12,564 nucleotides of DNA from positions 1 to 12,564 of the forward strand of contig JBFGJY010000070.1 of NCBI GenBank assembly GCA_041576975.1, in the 5' to 3' direction. This stretch comes from JBFGJY01 sp041576975. GTDB lineage: Bacteria; Pseudomonadota; Gammaproteobacteria; UBA4575. Shown here piece after piece: positions 1 through 6,369 of this stretch (its first letter is position 1; every line of letters starts with the position of its first letter). The position numbers and the translations under genes were made by a program. The notes under the pieces were generated by a model. That model searched no databases, was not told the origin of the DNA, and worked only from the letters and a program-made list of their open reading frames with translations.

Positions 1-1172
1 CCTCAGTAGATAAAGACCACTTTCCAGGCACATCGATTAACTACACTTTTTTTAATGAACGCATACGTGCAGAGCTAAATATCCCAACATGGCGTGATGA
101 ACATGCACTTCACTTTTATCTATTTAGAAGATTATTGGAAGCTGCGCCTGATGTGTTAATAACCGTACAAACCGAACAAAGTGGTGAGAAAATTGCCCCT
201 AGTCCATGGCTAGAAGTCATTGAAACATTTCATCTTATGGCATACAAGAATGATTTGTTAGATAAATTACTACAAACACTAGTTTCACAAGACGATACAA
301 GCATAAATCACCCACAACAATTTCCTATGCCTTCGCTGTCACTTCAACCATCCCCTGTGTTAACTGAGAAACTTAAACCTAACTCAATTTCAATCTCCCA
401 ATATCAATTGCTAATCAATTGTCCCTACCAATTCTATGCCGGTGCATGTCTAAATATTTCAAAAACTAATGAATTAACTGAAGAGTTAGATAAAATGGAT
501 TTTGGCAGCCTTGTGCATAAGTGTATTTATGCATTTTTTGTCGATGAGCCATCAATACCTGGCCCTTTTGCAACAAGGGTAACCGCCAACAACCGTGAAA
601 GCGCTGAAGAGTTACTCAGCTCGATAAGTAAACATATATTTAATCAATATGTAGAACGTAGGTTTAGCGATCAATTATGGTTACAGTGCTGGCTAGATCT
701 CATACCTAATTTTATCGATTGGGAAATACGACGACAAGAAGTTTACGCACCGTATAAACACGAGGTGTCGTTACGAATAAATTTAGATGCTACAACATCA
801 TTAACTGGCAGAATCGATCGTATCGATAAATCTGCAGAAGGTTATGCAATTGTTGATTACAAAACTGGGCAAACACCATCACAAAAAAGTGTTCTCGCTG
901 GTGATCAAGTACAATTGCCCTTGTATGCGTACCTGAATGGAAATTGCAGCCAAGTAGAATACGTAACAATAGGTAAAGACAATAGCGTTAAGACAATGTC
1001 AGTGCTAAAGGATGACCAGCTTGAGAATTTGATTCAAGAACACCACAATCGTCTCTTGGAATTCGCCAACACACTGAAAAACGAATTACGTCTTACTGCA
1101 CTCGCTGATGATGATACATGCGAACGGTGTGGAGTAAGAGGATTATGCAGAAAAGATTATTGGCAGTCATAA
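1..1172 (+). CDS. AddB-like PD-(D/E)XK nuclease, C-terminal part (5' end outside window)
   Basis: The frame is open from the first complete codon at position 3 to TAA at 1170-1172, so the gene starts upstream. The TTG at 135 is an internal Leu, not a start. Numbering from that codon, the RecB-type nuclease motifs are all present: Cys96 in a NCPYQFY motif, FGSLVH with His128, GRIDRID with Asp228, IVDYKTG with Asp241 and Lys243, and a Q-x3-Y motif (Gln260, Tyr264). The end carries C-x2-C-x5-C (Cys329, 332, 338), which with Cys96 makes the four-Cys Fe-S clasp typical of AddB-type nucleases. The region before it matches the tail of the helicase-like half of this family. Full-length relatives are about 900 aa and are thought to act in double-strand-break repair. 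No UvrD/AddA-type helicase gene follows; a partner could lie upstream. Family assignment is firm, exact subfamily less so. Confidence 0.88.
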   Translation, partial: SVDKDHFPGTSINYTFFNERIRAELNIPTWRDEHALHFYLFRRLLEAAPDVLITVQTEQSGEKIAPSPWLEVIETFHLMAYKNDLLDKLLQTLVSQDDTSINHPQQFPMPSLSLQPSPVLTEKLKPNSISISQYQLLINCPYQFYAGACLNISKTNELTEELDKMDFGSLVHKCIYAFFVDEPSIPGPFATRVTANNRESAEELLSSISKHIFNQYVERRFSDQLWLQCWLDLIPNFIDWEIRRQEVYAPYKHEVSLRINLDATTSLTGRIDRIDKSAEGYAIVDYKTGQTPSQKSVLAGDQVQLPLYAYLNGNCSQVEYVTIGKDNSVKTMSVLKDDQLENLIQEHHNRLLEFANTLKNELRLTALADDDTCERCGVRGLCRKDYWQS

Positions 1173-1179
1173 AAGCTCT

Positions 1180-1794
1180 ATGTTCAATCCAAAAACGCTC
1201 TTATTGTTTGTTGCTATATTCACTACTTTTTCTTGTAGCGATACATCTACAAAACTTTCTCCTTTATCGGTTGATGCAAAGATTCTAGCTTTTGGCGATA
1301 GCCTTACTTATGGTACCGGAGCTGGTAACGAGCAAGACTACCCTACGCTATTAGCGAAAATGACAAATTTAACCATTATAAATGAAGGCATACCTGGTGA
1401 AATTAGCAATAAAGGCCTGGAACGTTTACCTGCACTACTCGAAATTCATCATCCAGATTTATTAATACTCATCCATGGCGGCAATGATATTTTGCGAAAG
1501 CGTTCGCGTAATGAGTTAAAACAGAATATTTTGAATATGATTGTAGAAAGCCAGCAACGCAATATAGAAGTGGTTTTGCTAGGCGTTCCAGAGCCAGGCA
1601 TTTTTCTTAAGAGTGCAAAAGTGTATGAAGAACTTGCTGATGAGACCAAAATTCCTGCTGAACTTAAACTCCTTGCGAATATTCTTGGTGATCGTTCATT
1701 AAAATCCGATGCCGCACATCCAAACGCTGAAGGTTACCAAGTACTTGCCCAAGGTATTTTCAAATTTCTTAAAGACCATGGAGCATTAAATTAA
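1180..1794 (+). CDS. SGNH/GDSL-family esterase (TesA/arylesterase-like), probable lipoprotein
   Basis: A 204-aa serine esterase of the SGNH hydrolase superfamily. Visible blocks are GDSLTYG with nucleophile Ser41 (block I), NEGIPGE with Gly73 (block II), HGGND with Asn102 (block III) and DAAH with Asp177 and His180 (block V), so the catalytic set is complete. The N-terminus is a hydrophobic export signal ending in TTFSC at Cys19. This is an imperfect lipobox (Phe at -2, Thr at -3), so it is either a lipoprotein or a periplasmic enzyme. TesA relatives hydrolyse acyl-CoA, lysophospholipid and aryl esters; the true substrate cannot be read from the sequence. ATG lies 7 nt after the nuclease stop and lacks a good Shine-Dalgarno, so translation is probably coupled to the upstream gene. 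The length is normal for the family. Confidence 0.9.
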   Translation: MFNPKTLLLFVAIFTTFSCSDTSTKLSPLSVDAKILAFGDSLTYGTGAGNEQDYPTLLAKMTNLTIINEGIPGEISNKGLERLPALLEIHHPDLLILIHGGNDILRKRSRNELKQNILNMIVESQQRNIEVVLLGVPEPGIFLKSAKVYEELADETKIPAELKLLANILGDRSLKSDAAHPNAEGYQVLAQGIFKFLKDHGALN

Positions 1795-1808
1795 TAATAT
1801 AATTAATT

Positions 1809-2012
1809 CTATATTGTGTAATACAAAATCAGTTTAATAACACCGATAATTATCAGCACAAATAGGATTGTTAAAATGACACCCACCATAATAAAGTATA
1901 TTGGATTTCCTTTTTGAAAATCTCTCTGACGATTCTTATCACTTTGTACACCAAAAAAGCTTGCCAGCACACTTTTAAAGATATCGACTAATGTAGGTCT
2001 GTTCTCTTTCAC
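1809..2012 (-). CDS. DUF2970 family small membrane protein
   Basis: A 67-aa protein with the DUF2970 pattern: an amphipathic start (DIFKSVLASFFGVQ), then the family-typical SDKNRQRDF and GNP segment, then one transmembrane helix at about residues 38-65. It probably sits in the inner membrane with its N-terminus in the cytoplasm; function is unknown. The start is GTG at 2012: the frame has a stop just upstream and contains no ATG other than a Met deep in the membrane helix. An AAGGAA Shine-Dalgarno lies about 11 nt before it. The gene converges on the SGNH esterase with 14 nt between the two stops, and no terminator hairpin is visible there. A possible 31-codon ORF lies 24 nt upstream on the same strand. 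Confidence 0.85.
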   Translation of the reverse strand: MKENRPTLVDIFKSVLASFFGVQSDKNRQRDFQKGNPIYFIMVGVILTILFVLIIIGVIKLILYYTI

Positions 2013-2036
2013 TTCGTTTTATATTCCTTATTCATG

Positions 2037-2132
2037 CTACTTGTCTGTAATAAAAACTTTAATGCCATTTGGTTTTTTTTCACCACTAAACATCGTATAC
2101 CGGCATTTTTCAATAGTCTCGCAAATTACCAT
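2037..2132 (-). CDS. Possible small protein, 31 aa
   Basis: ATG at 2130-2132 is immediately preceded by an in-frame TAA, with AAGGA three bases before the ATG; TAG is at 2037-2039. The peptide is charged and soluble-looking, with two cysteines (Cys4, Cys10) and a lysine-rich second half containing GEKKPNGIKVF. It reads more like protein than random AT-rich translation and sits 24 nt upstream of the DUF2970 start on the same strand, so the two could be co-transcribed. It matches no family I recognise and could be chance. An alternative start is Met14. Confidence 0.3.
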   Translation of the reverse strand: MVICETIEKCRYTMFSGEKKPNGIKVFITDK

Positions 2133-2239
2133 TTATCCTTAAAATCATTCCTTTTGCACCATTTAGCTGCGCAATAAAGCAGTCTAAACATTGGTTCACA
2201 AAATTAATTTTATAAATCTGTAAGGTACTGAAATTCAAC

Positions 2240-2280
2240 TAGCTATAAGTACATTTGCTACAAAAATGTTTATATAGCTA
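2240..2280. repeat. Imperfect inverted repeat upstream of the pseudopilin gene
   Basis: TAGCTATA at 2240-2247 pairs with TATAGCTA at 2273-2280, and an inner ACATTT at 2251-2256 can pair with AAATGT at 2264-2269, leaving small asymmetric bulges. It ends 43 nt before the pseudopilin ATG. It could be an operator for a dimeric regulator or a leader hairpin. There is no U-tract, so it is not a classical terminator. AT-rich DNA produces such structures by chance, hence moderate confidence. Confidence 0.4.
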
Positions 2281-2323
2281 AAAGCAGTAACACCTCATCG
2301 CCTTAAATGTATATAACAAGGTT

Positions 2324-2812
2324 ATGAAACAAATATATTTTTCAAGTTCAAATTTTCAACTAAATATAATTCGTATATTTGGTTTTACTATAGTTGAGCT
2401 AATGATTGTATTAGCTATTGTAGGTTTGCTTGCAATGATTGCTGTACCGACCTACCAAAATTATGTGGAGCGTGTAGATGCCGATGACACAGCAAAAGAT
2501 TTAATTGCCATTCAATTTTCCATTGATGATTTTGAGCTCACATACGGCAACTTGCCCATTTCCCTAACAGACATCGGTATGGATAATATGAAAGACCCTT
2601 GGGGTAATCCCTATGTATATGCAAATCATGCAGCAATCCTACCGGGAGCAAGAAGAAAAGACCAAGCTCTAGTACCTATCAATAGCGATTATGACCTTTA
2701 CAGCAAAGGTAAGGATGGCGTCTCGTCACCACCTTTGACAGCGAATCCTAGTAAAGACGACATCGTGCGTGGTCGCGATGGTGGCTTTATTGGTAAAGCA
2801 GCTGAGTTCTAA
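2324..2812 (+). CDS. GspG-like type II secretion/type IV pilus pseudopilin
   Basis: A 162-aa prepilin. The class III leader is cut between Gly20 and Phe21 (FG|FTIVEL), with the conserved Glu25 at +5, followed by one hydrophobic helix to about residue 42. The globular part has the GspG/pseudopilin signature DPWGNPYVY (91-99), then YDLYSKGKDG (123-132) with the aspartates that bind calcium in GspG. It is assembled from the inner membrane into a short pseudopilus after cleavage by a prepilin peptidase. The leader is long (20 residues; about 6-10 is usual) and poor in basic residues, but no internal start fits and an in-frame stop lies at 2288-2290. AAGG sits only 2 nt from the ATG, so initiation may be weak. 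No other gsp or pil genes are nearby, so it is an orphan pseudopilin. The GGDEF/EAL gene follows after 9 nt, indicating co-transcription. Confidence 0.88.
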   Translation: MKQIYFSSSNFQLNIIRIFGFTIVELMIVLAIVGLLAMIAVPTYQNYVERVDADDTAKDLIAIQFSIDDFELTYGNLPISLTDIGMDNMKDPWGNPYVYANHAAILPGARRKDQALVPINSDYDLYSKGKDGVSSPPLTANPSKDDIVRGRDGGFIGKAAEF

Positions 2813-2821
2813 AGATTTTCT

Positions 2822-2840
2822 ATGCAAATTAAATTTGCAT
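2822..2840. repeat. Perfect 19-bp palindrome covering the GGDEF/EAL start codon
   Basis: ATGCAAATT (2822-2830) and AATTTGCAT (2832-2840) are exact inverted repeats around a single A. In mRNA, seven of the pairs could form a hairpin with a 5-nt loop that hides the AUG. As DNA it could be an operator half-site pair. The palindrome is directly visible; any regulatory role is inference. Confidence 0.6.
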
Positions 2841-5176
2841 TATTAAAAAGCAAAGTAGCAAAACGAATATTCTTTCTTTTTGTAATTGCAGCAGTTATTC
2901 CGACTGGAATATTTAGTGTACTATCATATAACTATGTAACATCACTTCTCACTAAACAAAAACAAGAACATTTAGTGTCGTCAAGTAAATCCTATGGAAT
3001 GGCGATCTACGAGCGCATATTAAATGCAGAGCAGCAATTTTTAAAATTACATGAAAGTCTAAAATTTTCTAACGATGTCGACATATCAAGCAGTACAAGT
3101 ACTCGAATCACACTTGATTCAAACATGTCACTATTCAGTGACATTAAAATTTATCGAAAACCTGAAAATTTGGACAGTACGGACTTAAAACATCTACTGG
3201 ATGGAAAATCAACAATTACTGCCGTTAAAAATAGTAATAATATTATTGAGATATTCTTTATTAGAATGTTTAATACCATTGAAGCCAATCATTTATTATC
3301 TGCAAAAACTAACTTACAGTATATTAGTGGTGATATGGATATATTTGCAGGTGCTGATGATGCTTGTATTGTAATTAAAAATTACGGCACATTAAATTGC
3401 TCTAGTAGTCATTTGTACACAATATCCAAGTCAATATTTGAGAAGCATGTAAATAATGAAAACACTATAAAAACACTTAATATAAACAATAAAAACCATA
3501 CTACTGCATCATGGGAATTGTTTTTGAATGGGCGTTTTAATACAAACAGTTGGATAATATATTACATTGAACCTAGCGAAATAATATTTGCACCAAAAAA
3601 AGCTTTCACAAAAATTTTATTGCCTGCATTTTTACTTGCAATTTTAATTGTCACATTAATTAGTTTAAATCAAATAACTAAATTTTTAGTGCCACTAGAA
3701 AAACTCTTAGTGGCCACAAAAAGAATAGCAAAAAGTGATTTCAATGAAAAAGTTGATATCACGAGCAACGATGAGTTTCAGTTATTGGGCGATTCGTTCA
3801 ACCATATGACATCAGAGTTATCTAAACGTGAGGAAAGACTGTTTTACCAAGCTAATTTTGATGACTTGACTGGCTTACCGAACCGACAACAGCTCATCAA
3901 ACGACTTCAGAATTCAATTACTGATTCAATACACGAGAAAAAGCAATTTGCATTTTTATTTGTAGATCTGGATCGCTTTAAAGTTATTAATGATTCGCAG
4001 GGCCATGCAATTGGTGACAAATTACTAATAGCAGCAGGTGACCGAATCAAGTCTTGTATTCGATCTACCGATACGCTTGCACGTTATGGCGGTGATGAAT
4101 TCGGCGTAATTCTGTCCACTATAAACAATTCCAACAACGCAAGCATCACTGCAGCAGAGATTATAAAACGGCTAGCAGAGATATTTTATATCGATAATTA
4201 TGAGCAAATTATTGGAGCAAGTATTGGAATTTCAGTATTTCCTAGTGATGGCAATACTTGGGAAGAATTGCTACAAAAAGCTGATATCGCCATGTACAAG
4301 GCAAAACAAAAGGGTCGCGGAAGATACTTATTTTTTACCGATACCATGCAAGAAAATATTCGCGAAAAAGCGGAACTAGAAGCAGACTTATTTCATGCGC
4401 TAGAACGACAAGAACTATATCTCGTCTATCAACCACAAATAGACATAGCATCAGGTGATATTTCTGGCGCAGAAACACTATTACGCTGGAACCACAGGAA
4501 TAAAGGCCATATCCGTCCAGATCGGTTCATTTCATATGCAGAAGACAGTGGCTTAATTGTACAACTTGGTAGCTGGGCAATACGCGAAGCTATTAAACAA
4601 TGCGAAAAATGGCAAATTGAACATCAGGCCTTACCTAAATTGGCCGTAAACATTTCCGCAAGGCAGCTACGACATGAAAATTTTTTCGCTAATATTGAAG
4701 CACTAGTCTCAGACTTTGATATTGGCACAACAATTCTTGAATTTGAAATTACTGAAAGCCTATTTCTTAGCGATGATAAACATACGATGCGTATGTTAGA
4801 TCAGCTGAATAAACTTGGAATCAGTATAGCCATTGATGACTTTGGTAAAGGCTATTCATCCCTAGGTTATCTCAAAAGGCTTCCTGCACAAACATTAAAA
4901 ATTGATAAGTATTTTATTAAAGATTTAAATAGCGATAAAGATTCAATAGCAATTGTTAAAGCAATTATTGCAATGGCTAAGGTGCTGAATAAAAATGTGG
5001 TTGCGGAAGGTATTGAAACAATTGAGCAGTTGAACATTCTAAAAGATCTTGGTTGTAAGCACGCACAAGGCTTTTACATTAGCAAACCAAAAATAGCATC
5101 AGAATTTTTGGATTATTCGAAGACTGCAGTTATTCAATTAGACAAACGGAGATCTAGTTTTAAAAATGTCTCATAA
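2822..5176 (+). CDS. Membrane-bound c-di-GMP cyclase/phosphodiesterase (sensor-HAMP-GGDEF-EAL)
   Basis: This 784-aa protein has a TM helix at about 14-39, a periplasmic Cache-like sensor at about 40-262 with two cysteines (182, 193) that may form a disulfide, and a second TM at 263-287. HAMP follows at 288-340, GGDEF at about 340-505 and EAL at 515-765. The cyclase site GGDEF (423-427) is intact, and the inhibitory I-site RxxD (Arg414, Asp417) lies five residues before it. In the EAL domain the signature is ETL (551-553) rather than EAL. The other catalytic residues are present: Glu551, Asn610, Glu642, Asp672/Asp673, Lys693, Glu729 and Gln749. Loop 6 reads DDFGKGYSSL, with Lys where Thr is usual. 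Both activities are therefore plausible: synthesis from two GTP, and cleavage to pGpG. It lies 9 nt after the pseudopilin gene, has no clear Shine-Dalgarno, and its start codon sits in a 19-bp palindrome, so translation may be coupled or structure-controlled. Confidence 0.95.
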   Translation: MQIKFALLKSKVAKRIFFLFVIAAVIPTGIFSVLSYNYVTSLLTKQKQEHLVSSSKSYGMAIYERILNAEQQFLKLHESLKFSNDVDISSSTSTRITLDSNMSLFSDIKIYRKPENLDSTDLKHLLDGKSTITAVKNSNNIIEIFFIRMFNTIEANHLLSAKTNLQYISGDMDIFAGADDACIVIKNYGTLNCSSSHLYTISKSIFEKHVNNENTIKTLNINNKNHTTASWELFLNGRFNTNSWIIYYIEPSEIIFAPKKAFTKILLPAFLLAILIVTLISLNQITKFLVPLEKLLVATKRIAKSDFNEKVDITSNDEFQLLGDSFNHMTSELSKREERLFYQANFDDLTGLPNRQQLIKRLQNSITDSIHEKKQFAFLFVDLDRFKVINDSQGHAIGDKLLIAAGDRIKSCIRSTDTLARYGGDEFGVILSTINNSNNASITAAEIIKRLAEIFYIDNYEQIIGASIGISVFPSDGNTWEELLQKADIAMYKAKQKGRGRYLFFTDTMQENIREKAELEADLFHALERQELYLVYQPQIDIASGDISGAETLLRWNHRNKGHIRPDRFISYAEDSGLIVQLGSWAIREAIKQCEKWQIEHQALPKLAVNISARQLRHENFFANIEALVSDFDIGTTILEFEITESLFLSDDKHTMRMLDQLNKLGISIAIDDFGKGYSSLGYLKRLPAQTLKIDKYFIKDLNSDKDSIAIVKAIIAMAKVLNKNVVAEGIETIEQLNILKDLGCKHAQGFYISKPKIASEFLDYSKTAVIQLDKRRSSFKNVS

Positions 5177-5181
5177 GTTTT

Positions 5182-6339
5182 TCAAGCAATTAAATCTAAT
5201 GCTGGATACTGTGACTGATCAATTCCAGTTGAATTTTCCCACCAGTTAATGGCAATTGTATTATATAAACTTCGGAAATCGACTGTGTAACGAAGGTCAT
5301 CATCTTGCAAATCACTTAAAGAAGGCTGTTGCCCATAGAACCCGCCTTTCACACGCCCACCAATCAAAAAATGCGGAGCCGCTGTTCCATGATCTGTTCC
5401 TTGACTTGCATTTTGCTTAGCCCTTCTGCCAAATTCTGAATACGTCATCATGATCACATCGTTCCAGAGATTATGGTCTCGCATGACTTCATAAAACGAA
5501 GTAATCCCCTGCGCTAGCTGATCCAACAAAAGTTGATGGACACCTTTTTGATTCGCATGTGTATCAAAACTACCAATTGATACTTTAATAACAGGTGCTG
5601 CAATACCATTTACAATTAATTTAGCAGCTTCTTGTAATTGCTTGCCAAATCGACCTCCCTGAAACTGTGGAATTTGTATATTTGTTCCTAAAGTTTTTTG
5701 TTCTATCGCTTGCGCAGTATCTTTTATGTCGCTTTGTACACCTAAAATATGTGCAAGCGCAGGATTTTTAGTTTGCTGTCTTTTTTGTTCGATCAATTTT
5801 GCCTGCCGAGTAAAATTTGCAATGGTATTCATCACAATGGTCCGCATATTGTTACCGCTGAGCGGAGTTGCATTCCTTCCAATGACAACCCCATCTACTA
5901 AATAATTTGAATGTTTAACATTTCCTGGAATTACACGACTCAACCAACCTGTATTCAAGTACTCATCACTGTTTGATGCAGTATCCCATATCTCGATAGA
6001 ACGAAAATGCGAGCGGTTTTGATTTTCGTATCCAACTCCATTTACAATTGCAAGATTTTCAGCCTGCCAAAGTGAATATAACGGTTCAAGAGCTTGGTGT
6101 ATTGCAAGCTGATCTGAAAGCTGAATGATTTCTCCATTAGATAATCCAATTGTTGGACGCAATTTTTTATACATTGGGTCCCGAAATGGAATGATTGTGT
6201 TTAAACCATCATTACCACCATTTAATTCAATTAGTAGTAAATATTTCGGCCTTTCCACGCGTGCCCACAACGATGAATAAGGGCACGCGTAGGCAGCCGA
6301 TACTCCAGCAGATATTTTTAAAAATTCACGTCTATTCAT
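5182..6339 (-). CDS. DUF1501 domain protein, Tat-exported
   Basis: A 385-aa protein covering the full DUF1501 domain, a member of the alkaline-phosphatase/sulfatase-like fold of unknown reaction. The N-terminus NRREFLKIS is a twin-arginine motif followed by a small-residue hydrophobic stretch, so it is probably exported folded. Family motifs are ELNGGNDGLNT (38-48), SHFRS before IEIWDT (110-120), GSFDTHANQ (256-264), SEFGRR (301-306), GTDHGTAAPHFLIGG (314-328) and DFRSLY (354-359). The Asp and His residues in these are candidate metal ligands. ATG has a strong AAGGGGA Shine-Dalgarno 5 nt upstream. It lies 30 nt after the DUF1800 gene, and the two families are very often paired in one operon. 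It converges with the GGDEF/EAL gene with only 5 nt between stops. Substrate is unknown. Confidence 0.93.
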   Translation of the reverse strand: MNRREFLKISAGVSAAYACPYSSLWARVERPKYLLLIELNGGNDGLNTIIPFRDPMYKKLRPTIGLSNGEIIQLSDQLAIHQALEPLYSLWQAENLAIVNGVGYENQNRSHFRSIEIWDTASNSDEYLNTGWLSRVIPGNVKHSNYLVDGVVIGRNATPLSGNNMRTIVMNTIANFTRQAKLIEQKRQQTKNPALAHILGVQSDIKDTAQAIEQKTLGTNIQIPQFQGGRFGKQLQEAAKLIVNGIAAPVIKVSIGSFDTHANQKGVHQLLLDQLAQGITSFYEVMRDHNLWNDVIMMTYSEFGRRAKQNASQGTDHGTAAPHFLIGGRVKGGFYGQQPSLSDLQDDDLRYTVDFRSLYNTIAINWWENSTGIDQSQYPALDLIA

Positions 6340-6369
6340 GACAGTCCCCTTACATTATTCAACGATGAC

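Larger units (their letters stand above)
2013..2323. other. Intergenic region between DUF2970 and pseudopilin genes
   Basis: This 311-nt AT-rich stretch separates divergent genes and must hold both promoters. On the minus strand it contains the possible 31-codon ORF. On the plus strand it has two inverted repeats. The first, at 2162-2188, pairs TTTAGCTGC with GCAGTCTAAA around an 8-nt loop. The second, at 2240-2280, is described separately. I could not assign a convincing -35/-10 pair. Confidence 0.6.

Noticed and set aside
5174..5184. Bidirectional terminator between GGDEF/EAL and DUF1501 genes
   Set aside because: There are only 5 nt between the two stops and no inverted repeat with a U-tract across them.
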